Shown here piece by piece: positions 31,640 to 41,697 of a stretch of DNA of 64,000 nt (positions are counted from its first letter, which is position 1; every line of letters begins with the position of its first letter). The stretch covers positions 8,632,501 to 8,696,500 of the forward strand of contig CM060896.1 of the NCBI GenBank assembly GCA_030762935.1. The letters are read 5' to 3'. A program made the position numbers and the translations under genes. The notes under the pieces are model-generated. The model did not search any database. It had not been told where the DNA came from and saw only the letters and a program-made list of their open reading frames with translations. Origin of the DNA: Hymenopus coronatus. Its lineage: Eukaryota > Arthropoda > Insecta > Mantodea > Hymenopodidae.

Positions 31640-32795
31640 TCGGAGTTCCTGAGTGTCTCTTCAGGCGATGTTGTACGTCAAATCCCCTGGAACGTCCGGC
31701 AAGTGTAAGAAGAAGCGAGAGGCGATCTTGCGTATAAACTTGTCAACTGGAAGGAGGCCGAATTCTTGATGGTTCCTGAGAAACCAAGGAGCGTTGGTAG
31801 CGATTCTCAGGAATCTGTTTTGGAGTACCTGTAAACGGCGTATGTGAGTGTTTTAAGCAGTGCCCCGGACTTGAGTTTGGTGTCCAGCATTACTCCAAGA
31901 TACTTGACAGGTGTGGTAGAAGGTAGCCAGATGATTTCTTTATTATAAATATTCAGGGCAGGGGCGTTGGTAATACGTCGCAACGAACAAATCTTAGCTT
32001 TAGTTTTTTTCTGTGTTAAGAAGTATTCGCCAAGCAAGAAACCACTCTGCAAGACGATTAAGAGAAGATTGAAGTGTGTGAATAGCTTCAGAGAGATCTG
32101 TGTGTGAGAAGAATAATAATACAGTATCGTCGGCGTATAACGCTATGGAAGTGGGGGCCAAGTCAGGAAGATCGTAGGTGTAGATATTGAACAAGACCGG
32201 AGCGAGTATCGAGCCCTGTGGAACTCCTGCTTTAACAGAGCGCCGCCAATACGAACGACAAAGGTACGTTCTCATAGAAAACTGCAAATTGTAGTGATCA
32301 GATATTGAGGAAAGCCGATGCGGTAGGGTTTGAGTACTAAGTCATCGTGCCATACTTTATCGCAGGCCTGTGCTACATCTAGGAACAGGGCTGTTGTGTG
32401 CTGACGCTTTTCAAATCCATTAACAATTGCTTGTGTTATACGTAGCAGTTGATGCGAAGTAGAGTGCTTAGATCGAAACCCGAACTGCAAATCTGGAATT
32501 ATATTGTTTTGAGACGCATGTTTAAGGAGACGTTGAAGTATTACCTTTTCAAGGATTTTGGATAACGTCGGTAATAGACTAATTGGACAACAGCTACCCG
32601 GAAGACTTTTAGGCTTGTTTGATTTGTGGAACACTACAATGTGAGCAACCTTCCAATTCTCAGAAAAGTAACTGAATCGGAGACAGGCATTCAGTTACTC
32701 TTTTAGTGCTACATTAGGTAGCAGATCGAGTCCTTGAGATTTTTTAAGAGGAAGATCAAGCAAAACATTCCTAAAGTTATTCAAGTGTGATGACA
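31640..32795 (-). pseudogene. Jockey-group LINE reverse transcriptase pseudogene
   Basis: Minus strand, broken into pieces. 32634-32272: PISLLPTLSKILEKVILQRL (finger region), FGFRSKHSTSHQLLRI, and motif A as FLDVAQACDKVWHDDL (normally DVxKAFDxVWH). 32287-32000: AGVPQGSILAPVLFNIYTYD (motif B) and ALYADDTVLLF (motif C with both catalytic aspartates). 32052-31807: STTPVKYLGVMLDTKL (thumb). A further segment to about 31640 resembles the NAPWFLRN block of the Jockey C-terminus. There are three or more frameshifts. Endonuclease and ORF1 are not seen upstream, so it is 5' truncated near 32795. Confidence 0.88.
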
Positions 32796-32799
32796 GAAC

Positions 32800-34004
32800 C
32801 GGGGTAAGGGAAAGGCAGTGAAGGTCACGCGAGCCGTACTGCTGGTGGCCAAGTTTTGAAACAAACGTACCCTTCTACACATTGGGTGATTTATGAACGA
32901 ATCGCTCGTATGAACGACTACAAGGAAAGAATCGCATGAATCGTGTCAACCATAGCAGGTATCGTCGTTCAAAAAGAATCGTAGATTTGAAGCATGATGA
33001 TCAGGTATTGGGTTTTTTTTTGTTTGTTTGTTTTTTTTTTTTTTGCTTCAATCCTTCATCGTACCAAGCCGAGCTTCGACGAAAACTGGCGAGTGCGCAC
33101 GATGATGTGTACAGGGATTTACAACCATTTATTTTATTGTGAGAAAATAAATAGTGCTGAGGCGATGCGGCTAAATATAAGAATATATAACTATATTATA
33201 TATATTATATATAATGTACATAAGAAAACGAACACTACCGATCATTGCCGAAGACATCACGAGCGTCTTCATTGTTTAGGGATGAGTTATTGCACGTGTG
33301 AAAGCAAGCGTTAGAATTTACAACTGTTTTATATATATTTATTTCTTGCAGTATCTTAAATATAATATATGCATAGCTAAATCGTCACTACATTAGCAAG
33401 ATATATAATTCAGAAACAACATTTTACGACAAATAAAGCAATTACGCTTCAACATAATAGGTATAGAAACATACTGTTCTAATACATTAAAATTACCTCA
33501 AATATTCCTGAAGAAAATAATAATTATTCTGGGTACTAGCGTCACCTTATAATGACGTAGTGGCGCGCAACCGCGACGGTGATGAATAAGAATTACCTTG
33601 CGTATTGACATTACACAAATACCGCCATTTTACCAAATATATTTGCAATAGATGGAAGAGTAGAACGTTTATATATATATTTTTTAGGCCAAAGGATCTA
33701 TCATATGACCCGTGTATAATATAAGTCAAACACTGAAAATGAATGGCTCGACCCAACATTAACCTATAGGAGTGTGGATAGCGTAAGCTCTATTACTCTG
33801 TCACACGGTGATACTCATTGCTGCTGTTATCAACAGACGCGAACGCAATACTTTACAATTTGTTAATGCAAATCCATGTTGTGCTACAAGACCTGTCAGG
33901 CGGCATCAAATACAATAACATTATAAATAGTAAAAAATAATTTAGACTGAGTACGGTCGCACTCAATTGTCAATAGAGATAATCTAATGAAATAAAGACA
34001 TTAA
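32800..34004. other. no recognised gene; AT-rich with T-run and TA-rich patches
   Basis: Contains a T-rich block at 33010-33043 (TTTGTTTGTTTG with flanking T-runs) and a TA-rich patch at 33184-33215. Short frames carry no recognisable motif. Confidence 0.4.
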
Positions 34005-34205
34005 GATATATGTGCGTGTAGCATAGCCCAAAAGCGAAACAAAAATGTATAGACCATAAATTATGCGTTTTTACCATATTTACATTTTTACTTTCTCTAG
34101 TCCGTACGTACAATGTCATGATATCTTAAACATATGTCATTTTAATTAGAATTATTAGTCATTTGAGAAAATAAGAAAATTCGAGATTTTTCTTATCGTT
34201 GGTTT
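34005..34205. repeat. degenerate, rearranged HR fragments
   Basis: Pieces resembling HR (GTGTAGCATAGCCCAAAAGC, ATTTTTACTTTCTCTAGTCC, ATTTGAGAAAATAAGAAAAT) occur in changed order and orientation. Probably a very old or scrambled copy. Confidence 0.4.
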
Positions 34206-34739
34206 CAATTATGTTTATTTTTCTCAAACAGAAAATCGCCAAATTTCAATATCAATCGCATAAGAACAGATTTTAAAATTTCAATATCGCTTTAACCTAA
34301 AGCGATTGATCCGCGCCAAAACAAAAGCCAGGTGCCCAGTGCCTTCCGCCATTCGCGACAGAAACGCCGTCACAATTTTTCGGCGCGTACACAAACAGAG
34401 CCCTTTATGTAACTCGACGAAGATGATTCTGTACAACCAGGAACCGTTAGCGGAGATAGGTGACTAATACGAATAGCATGTTGCAACTTGCATTGGATTA
34501 CATTCTTGCGCGCACTACTATTGTGTTGAACCGCAGCCACGTGGATCCGTTTTGACGCGGGCCAATTTAAAAGTAAATAGAAAATAGTGTTCTCTTATTT
34601 TCCTTCTGTTAACGAGCAACCAAGTAATACGACCATGTTGTTGTCCTGATTGGTCATATCGGACGATGAATGAAATAATTGAAATGATGCTCAAATGTTC
34701 TCGGGGTCCATGGAGCTGAAAGTTACACGGCATTCGTCT
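34206..34739. other. no recognisable feature
   Basis: Contains a locally CpG-containing stretch at about 34310-34400, but no promoter or coding motif I can support. Confidence 0.35.
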
Positions 34740-34815
34740 TCTCAAGATAAGGGAAAACCTTATCCGGGTATTTCATCCTAAGCAAGATTCGAACACGCTA
34801 CCCAGGCGGGCTAAA
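34740..34815 (-). repeat. possible SINE tail with B-box-like sequence
   Basis: On the minus strand: CCCGCCTGGGTAGCGTGTTC, then GAATCTTGC and AAGGTTTTCCCTTAT. A GTTCGAATC B-box-like core followed by GGTTTTCCC is common in arthropod tRNA-derived SINEs. Weakly supported; unrelated in detail to the SINE family with target duplications. Confidence 0.35.
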
Positions 34816-34853
34816 AATACAATTACTGCTAATGTTTATCTACGGAAGCATTT

Positions 34854-35224
34854 TGTCACACCCACGGTACTACAAGGGACTCGCTTGGCTGCGGAGAGGT
34901 AAAACTGAGGCAAAAATTACTTTTTCCTACATCTGGGTGAACATAAAGGCAAAATCCTATACAACAGGGGAGAACCTAATTAATTCAATAAAGAAGAACG
35001 CAGATGAGTAAACTAAATGGCACTTTATAGCATTACCTTAGGTTTCCTCATGGCACGAGGTCAATCTTGGTGTCCTAGTTGCACATGTTCTTTTCACTCC
35101 TTACAATTCAAAAGAGAGCAATACCGTGCTTTTTCTGAACACTAAAGTTAGCAATGTCGCCAACATATGATAATTAACTATATACAATGTTACCACATCC
35201 TGTGCACAGAACCAGGATGTGACA
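34854..35224 (-). repeat. putative 3' LTR of an LTR retrotransposon
   Basis: Read on the minus strand, the 371-bp segment starts TGTCACATCC and ends GGGTGTGACA, giving perfect 7-bp inverted ends of the TG...CA type. A purine-rich CTAGGGGGAGG lies just upstream (35235-35225, minus strand), as a polypurine tract would. A TATA-like GCTATAAAGTG lies inside. The segment TTACCTCTCCGCAGCCAAG near its 3' end recurs on the plus strand at 37678-37696. Internal coding sequence belonging to this LTR was not identified, so the call rests on structure only. Confidence 0.5.
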
Positions 35225-35451
35225 CCTCCCCCTAGGTCACCAAGTTTGACGACCGCATCAAAATATACATGGTACATTGTACATGAGCCGTTGACTTGAA
35301 CAACTAACAAAATATACATTTAAGAATTGCTGCCACTAACAGTACATAGTAAACAGGGGTCTTAAGCCTCGCTCACGCATAAAGTTACAAGTTATCACTC
35401 ACTGCACCTATAAGGAGGCAATGTTAATGTATAGGCCTCAAACATGCTATT

Positions 35452-36869
35452 TGGTGCAGGCGCCGGGAATTTGGTAAAGGGTGGCCCTTTGTAAAATTCT
35501 TCACCACGTGGCCTAACGGTTTTTTGTCTTAGGATTTGAAATTCTTCTTTCTTGATTATCCTAAAAGTTATTTATAAAAGGTGGTCCAGTTTTCTAGTTT
35601 AGTCTAAAAATTCCCATTGTTCTAGTCAAATTTGTTGTAAAATTTAATATGTGGTGAATTTCCTTTGTGGCGTCCTTTGTTCTCATTTATTTGGCGATAT
35701 TTTGTGGTCGGGATGGGTTAATTCTTCCAAATTGATATGTTCTAGTAATTACTAAATTTTTATTTGCCAGTGAATAACATTTTTTTATAATTAACTTGAT
35801 TTGACTTCAACAGTGATTGCGTCGCAATATTCATTATAACAGCACGTGGAGTGGCTTGGTTTCTAGGTTTCGTCTTAAAAGTGATTCTTCTGTCTTATTT
35901 CTTGTAAGTTTGGATGTATTATTAGATTATTAATACTAAATTGTTTTATTTGCAGTGATTTATATGTGAAGTTCATTTTACAACACTCTAAATAGCTACG
36001 TAGTGTTGCATTCACACTAACATTTTGTTCAGGTTAGTGTTATAAATACATTTTCGTGTGGTAATTTACTTAAAGTGTGCTACAGTTATAAATCGCGTGT
36101 GTTACAAGTCTCTTTTCTGGTAAATTATTCCACGTCTTGAAAAAAACAGTAATTTCACTATGCTCAGTTTCTATATTGCAGGGGTTATAATTGTGTGATG
36201 CTTTCTTATTTTATATTGTGATTTTCAAAATTCTCAACGTTTCCTGGCCATTGTGTAAATGTTTGTGAAAAATGCTATAACCGCGTGTTTGCATCCCCGT
36301 GGGTCTTTTAGGAAGAACTGGTTCATTAATATTTCATACTTATCACTAATTTTACAGTTCAAGTTTTATCTAGCATTTATTTGGTAAATTATGGTTTCGT
36401 GGAGATCGGAGTGATTGTACATTGTGTAAGCATGGAAGCAGTATTTTCAGCATAGAACGAGTGTGAAGGTTGTGAAGAATTTTACATGAGATTGTGAAGT
36501 TTTAGTGTTACAAAAATTCCGAGTGTTGAAACTAGTATTCTCAGTTTTTATGCTTATAGTGTTGTGAACATTGTAGGGAGTTCAGTGATAGTATGTTACG
36601 CTATTTCAAGACTCATAGCAGGTAACCTCTTTTGCAATTTTTTTTTTTATTATTTTTAATTCCATTTACTAATATCTGTGTAAAAATCGTGTTATAAAAC
36701 TCACGTGGCTTGATAAGTCTTATGAGAAGCCTTTGTGCTCAATCTTTTCAAATCCTCGCCGTGGGCGCTTAGTATAATAAGTTCAGTGTCATATTTCTAT
36801 CTAGTGGGCAGTATACCAAGTTTGTTGTATGTGTTTTTACAGTATTGATAGTCATCTAGAATTGCCGTC
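35452..36869 (+). other. possible leader of an LTR retrotransposon (primer-binding-site-like start)
   Basis: At 35452 the sequence TGGTGCAGGCGCCGGGAAT resembles a primer-binding site, complementary in part to the 3' end of tRNA-Gly (TGGTGCA and CCGGGAAT match; the four bases between do not). The following 1.4 kb has no coding frame or other repeat and ends at the gag-like ATG. A leader of this length is unusual, so this interpretation is tentative. Confidence 0.3.
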
Positions 36870-37620
36870 ATGCCTAAGAAACGTACTAGACAACCTTCTC
36901 ATTTGCCTGTGGAATCAACTTCTAGTGCCAGTGGGCCCTCAAATGGCGAACCATCAGATTCCTTGTTATCTAAGTCAACAGCATTATTATGCTTCCAAAC
37001 TTTTCGCCATAGACATCCTTGTCATGATTGGATATTTTTGATTGCCAGTTTTCTTAATGCTTTTCAAATTGCAAATCAAATTGATCTTCTTGAAATGAAA
37101 CTACGACAACAAATACAATTTGATACTGAAGCTTTTACAGATTATGTTTATGATGTTATTTCCTTATGTTATCAGGTTAACCCTAGTATGTCTCAGGCAG
37201 AACAAATTAAAATTTTGTTAAAAGGTCTTACACCTTCTTATGTTCAAGCTTTGGCACTCCTTAATCCACAAACTGTTGAGTCGCCCTCCGTGGTGTAATG
37301 GTTCAAACCCGGCGGAGGACGATGGATTTTTTCGGGCGTAAAAATCCTTAGCATGGATTCCTTCGGAAGGGAAGTAAAGCTGTGGTCCCGTGTCGTAGAT
37401 TTACGGCACGTAAAAGAACCACAAGCCTGATAGAGAGGCCTCTGAGCAAAATTAAGCGATCTTTCACGCCCAATATAGAATGGGACGCTGAGAACCAAAG
37501 CAGTTAAAGAGCGTCCATAAATAACAGGCCATTTCATTTACAAACTGTTGACCAGGTATTGCAGATAGGGCAGAATTTAGTGAGTGCACAAACAGCCTGT
37601 GTCTAAGGCACACATGACTC
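36870..37620 (+). pseudogene. gag-like gene of an LTR retrotransposon, split by a SINE
   Basis: Opens MPKKRTRQPSHLPVESTSSA. Residues FTDYVYDVISLCYQVNPSMS followed by EQIKILLKGLTPSYVQAL match the retrotransposon gag (capsid) family, where a C-x2-VNPxMSExEK...LLxGLxP block is typical of Ty3/gypsy-like insect elements. The frame is broken at 37279 by a SINE (37280-37539) and continues for about 70 bp beyond it to a stop. A frame ambiguity near 36990-37040 suggests an additional frameshift. No protease or polymerase follows: at about 37675 the sequence joins an LTR-like end, so most of the element has been deleted. Confidence 0.65.
37280..37539 (+). mobile_element. tRNA-derived SINE copy 4 (12-bp target duplication) in gag
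   Basis: Perfect direct repeats ACAAACTGTTGA at 37268-37279 and 37540-37551. The head starts GTCGCCCTCCGTGGTGTAAT and has lost about 30 bp between the A-box region and TTCAAACCCGGCGGAGG. The rest is typical: central palindrome, GGCACGTAAAAGAACC, AAGCGATCTTTCACGCCC and the tail AATAACAGGCCATTTCATTT. It disrupts the gag-like frame. Confidence 0.92.
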
Positions 37621-37654
37621 CCGAGTCAGTATCTCAAGATCCAATGGCACAACT

Positions 37655-37712
37655 AATTGATCGTGTTCAACAAGTTTTACCTCTCCGCAGCCAAGGGAGT
37701 CCCTTGTATTAG
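37655..37712 (+). repeat. LTR fragment adjoining the gag remnant
   Basis: AGTTTTACCTCTCCGCAGCC and GAGTCCCTTGTA match the 3' part of the LTR at 34854-35224 in opposite orientation. It follows gag sequence directly, implying a deletion between gag and the LTR end. Confidence 0.5.
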
Positions 37713-37736
37713 CGTTGGGGGTGATAATATTTTATA

Positions 37737-37797
37737 AGAACAATTTGTTGCAGAAAAGGTATGGGGTGGAAAAACCATGTGAATGGATCACTTAAGA
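37737..37797 (-). repeat. HR repeat fragment (5' end, inverted)
   Basis: ACAATTTGTTGCAGAAAAGG then ACCATGTGAATGGATCAC resembles the inverted HR 5' end with substitutions. Confidence 0.55.
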
Positions 37798-38187
37798 TTT
37801 TCTTGATACTTTTGGTCGTTTCTGCTGCTTGGTTTTACTGTGAATCTTCAGTTTTATAGTAGTATACTATTTTCATTTTAACGCTTGATAGGTAGACAAT
37901 TTAGCTCAACTATTAAAGCACCAATGCAATGGTCGAGGTTAGGCAATTTGCACCAATCGCGGTCATTTGACTGAAGCGATATTGTCGAAACATCTTATCG
38001 CAGCTGATGTTCATTTCTTTGAAATCTTGTCGCACCTGACGTTCGTTTGTTTAATCTCCTGTCTTGATAATTGATAACAAGGTGACAATCCAGTCAGCCA
38101 ACCTTCAGTCAGTTCCAAAATTGAACTTTCAATTAATTTAGTTACAATATTTATTTGAAGTTTTGTCCAGCTCATGATCTGTTTACT
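37798..38187. other. no recognisable feature
   Basis: Spacer; no motif or repeat identified. Confidence 0.4.
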
Positions 38188-39061
38188 TAAAAAATCTTTA
38201 TGTGTACCATTCACATGACTTTCTCTATATCCCTGCAACAAATTATTCTTAAAAAAGCTTATACTTCTACTTACTTTATGCTAATCAGAAAAAATTAGCA
38301 GAAATAGTTTTATTACTTGCTTCCTTGCAAGAAGAAGCGAAATAAGGGACTACCATAGGTTAAAAGTGATAGTCAAAAGCTGGTTGCAATGTCAATGAAG
38401 TTCCTTTGTTTATATGGATAGGAGTTGACAAGTTCCTGTATGAGAAAAGTATACGTTTTTCATAGCAGAAACCAAATATAAGGAATGTCTCAAAAAACGG
38501 CGAACTCCATGAAAAAAATGTATATAGCATAAATTGTGTGTTTTAACGTGCTCTACATTTTTATGTAGTAAGTTTTTGTCCATCTCTTACGGTTTAGCAG
38601 TTATTCAAAATTCAGTTAAATTCATCCAGAATAAAGTACTCTTCAGAGGCTATTCCCAGACAATTCAAGATATACATTTTATTTGTCAGGTAAATATCTT
38701 TAATATACAACATTTTAATCAAAATCGTTACAGCCAATTTTGAGAAAATCAAAATTTTCGAAAAAAGTTCCATTTAAGGGTAGTTGGGGGTGGGGGGATT
38801 TTTCTCAAAATCTTCGTGTCGCATCCCTGGAAGATACTCAACTTAAATACCAAGTTTGGTATTTTACCGACGTTTCGTTTTTGAGTTATCGTGTTTACAG
38901 ACACACTGACCTTTTTGTGAAAATGCTTTTTTTTTTTTTTTTTTTTTTCGGATTTTGGGGATCCTAAAACATATATTTCCGGTGAGATCTCGGTATCGAA
39001 TTTTTTGGTGGAGTGCAATACCTTCTCTATACACTACGTACATAGTGCGTATAGGGAAAGT
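38188..39061 (+). repeat. HR repeat copy 15 (full length, 874 bp)
   Basis: A good reference copy, from AATCTTTATGTGTACCATTC to the palindrome CTCTATACACTACGTACATA and TATAGGGAAAGT. It contains a T20 run at about 38929-38948, at the GAAAATGCTTTTTTT site. The antisense frame 38749-39018 contains MHSTKKFDTEISPEIYVLGS and CDTKILRKIPPPPTTL. Confidence 0.9.
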
Positions 39062-39197
39062 AAAAATAGGTGGAAATAATCATTATTTGCATTTCTTATG
39101 TACGAGATGAGGGCAATAGGCAGCCTAAAAACCAAGTTTGTTTCCATTACATATATTAGTTCAATAAAACAGGCTGAAATAAAATAATGTTCTCTGT

Positions 39198-39338
39198 TTT
39201 TACTTTCTCTGTACGCACTATGTACATAGTGTAAGAGAAGCTATTGCACTCCACCCAAAAATTCGATACTGAGATTTCATAGGAAATATATGTTTAAGGG
39301 TCCCCTGTATAAAAAAAAAAAACATTTTTAGGAAAAGG

Positions 39339-39394
<56 letters not shown>

Positions 39395-40086
39395 CAAAAT
39401 ACAAAAATGAAATCTCGGTAAAATACCAAACTTGGTGTTTAAGTTAAGTATTTTCCAGGGATGTGACACGAAGATTTTCAGAAAATCCCCCACCCTAAAC
39501 TACCCTTTACATAGAACATTTTTCGAAAATTTTGATTTTTTAAAAATGGCTCTTAACGATTTTGATTAAAATATCGTATATTCAAGATATTTACTTGACA
39601 AAATGTATATCTTGAATTTTCTGGGAATAGCCTCTGAAGACTACTTTATTCTAGATGAATTTTACGGAAGTTTGCATAACTGCTAAACCATAAGCGATGG
39701 ACAAAAGCTTAAAACACAAAAAATGTAGAGCACGTTTAAACACGCAATTTATGTTACATACATTTTTTTCGTGGAGCTGATCGTTTTTGAGATATTCCTT
39801 GTTATTGGTTTCAGCTTTAAAAAACTTATTACTTTTCTCATACTGGAATTTGTCAACTCCTATCCATACAAACAAAGAACTTCAGTCACAAAGCAACCAG
39901 CTTTTGTCCATCACTTTAACCTATGGTACTACCTTATTGCGCTTCTACTTACACAGAAGCAAATAATAAGACAATTTCTGCTAATTTTTCTCGATTAGCA
40001 TGAAATAAATAGAAGCATAAGCTTTTGACAATAATTTCTTGCAGAGATATACAGAAAGTCATGTGAATGCAACACATCAGATTTTT
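39198..40086 (-). repeat. HR repeat copy 16 (full length, inverted)
   Basis: From TTTTACTTTCTCTGTACGCA to CAGAAAGTCATGTGAATGCA and CACATCAGATT. A (GT)n tract of about 25 units lies at 39342-39391, the HR ACAC site. It lies 137 bp from copy 15 and 80 bp from copy 17, in alternating orientation. Confidence 0.9.
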
Positions 40087-40165
40087 ATTGTTGCTATCGA
40101 TATTCGTACATTGGGTGTAGGCACGGTCGGCCATATCATAATTCAGGAGGCAGTGGGGAGAAAAA

Positions 40166-40531
40166 AAATCTGGTGTTCCGTTCACATGACTTTCTCTACA
40201 TCACTGTAATAAAATATTGTTAAACAGCATATTCTTCTATCTACTTTATGATAATCGAGATAAACATTAGCAGAAATTGTCTTAATTACTTGCCTCTATA
40301 AACATAAGGGAATACACTAGGCTAAAACGTTAGTCAACTATTTTAAAAGCAGGTTGCCATGTGTTTGAAATCCGTTTCCATCCGCGTGAGAAAACTTTAA
40401 ATATTTTAAATCTAAGCAAATAACAAGGAATATCTCGGAAACGGACAATTCCACGAGAAAAAAAAAAAAAAAAAACACGTATATGACAGAAACTGTGTAT
40501 TTTAACGAGATCTACAGTTTTTGTGATTTAA

Positions 40532-40583
<52 letters not shown>

Positions 40584-40947
40584 GTTTACCAGTTACGCAA
40601 AATTCGCCAAAATTCACTACAAATAAAGAGGCCTTTAGAGACTTCCCAGAAAATTCAAGACATACTATTTATTTGCAGGAAAAATATATTTAATATACGG
40701 TATTTTCGTGAAAATCGTTAGCTATTTTTGAGAAACTTAACATTTTCGAGGGGGGGGATTTTAACTTAAATACTAAGTTTGGTATTTTACAGACTTTTCG
40801 TTCCTGATTTATCGTCTTCACATGATACACATTCAAATGTTTTTTTTTTATACAGGGGATCCTAAACGTTTATTTCCGGTATTGAATTTTTGGGTGCAAT
40901 ACAATACCTTCTCTATATACTATGTACATAGTACGTGTAGAGAAAGT
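40166..40947 (+). repeat. HR repeat copy 17 (diverged, with (TC)n)
   Basis: From CTGGTGTTCCGTTCACATGA to CTATGTACATAGTACGTGTA and GAGAAAGT. It contains (TC)n at 40533-40579, exactly where other copies read GTCCATCTCTTACGG. More diverged than copies 15 and 16. Confidence 0.85.
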
Positions 40948-41511
40948 AAAACCATTCAGTAAATAAACATGATCGAATACGTCATGTATCATTTGAGAAG
41001 TATTTCAATGATAAAATCTCCCTTCCTATTTCGCTGACTTGTCTCATCAAATACAGCTCCTGGATTATCGACAAGATGTGGCAATGTTAGCCTGTGTGCT
41101 GCACTTGGCGTTAGTGTACAATGTGTGGCGACTTGCAGTGACGGGAGATGATTATATAATTTCATCGTTTGAATCGTCTCAGGAGGTTTGAAAGGTTGCA
41201 ACAACTTCATGATAAACCACTCCGCCCGCCTTCTACTAGTATTTCTGCATAAACGTTCGTTTAAAGCCATGTTCCACGGTCAAAATTTGCCCCAAAAATG
41301 TTTATACAACGTGAACGTTGTGTACCATTTCTCCGTACCATTCCCACAGGAGTGTGTATTGGTCCAAATATTTCTCGTATGCACATGAACAGATGATAGA
41401 AAATGGTGGAGGTTGCTTATCCACAATTATTTAAGTTCGCTGTCGCAAGCTTGGTTTATGTATTCATTGCAAGAGCATATTATAATAGAAAGAAAAAATC
41501 AAGATTAGACC
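40948..41511. other. no assigned gene; antisense frame 40989-41270 of unknown kind
   Basis: The minus-strand frame 41270-40989 (MALNERLCRNTSRRRAEWFI and onward) is 93 codons with a fairly protein-like composition, next to a Harbinger-like fragment. I do not recognise it; it might belong to the same element. Confidence 0.3.
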
Positions 41512-41697
41512 ATGGCAGGCCGAGGAAGAGGTGTACTACATATGCTGCAAAATGAACTCGTTTCTGACACTGTAAATTATTTTAACTTCCTTAGAATGGA
41601 CGAAAAACTGTTTGGAAAGTTGCTGTTCTTAGTTGAGGCAAAAACCACTCGCCAAGACACAAATATGAAGCTGTCCATACCAGCAAATCAAAAGTAG
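41512..41697 (+). pseudogene. PIF/Harbinger-like transposase fragment
   Basis: A 61-codon frame beginning MAGRGRGVLHMLQNELVSDT. Residues YFNFLRMDEKLFGKLLFLVE, then TTRQDTNMKLSIPANQK, match the N-terminal part of HARBI1-like proteins (consensus FLRMxxxxFxxLLxxVxPxIxxxDTxMRxxIxxxeRL), which bind and cut DNA at element ends. The stop directly follows, where the family continues with the helix before the catalytic core. No DDE residues are present. Confidence 0.65.

Noticed and set aside
34310..34400. Promoter of the Nudix gene at a CpG-containing stretch
   Set aside because: No coding exon, TATA or initiator pattern could be tied to it; too speculative to annotate.
36829..37041. Alternative frame MCFYSIDSHLELPSCL in the gag region
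   Set aside because: The overlapping frame from 36870 has the recognisable gag block downstream; this one probably reflects a frameshift or chance.
38188..39061. HR as a Helitron
   Set aside because: It has a 3' hairpin and could start with TC, but the 3' end is AAAGTAAAA rather than CTRR, and the hairpin directly abuts the end. Left as unclassified.
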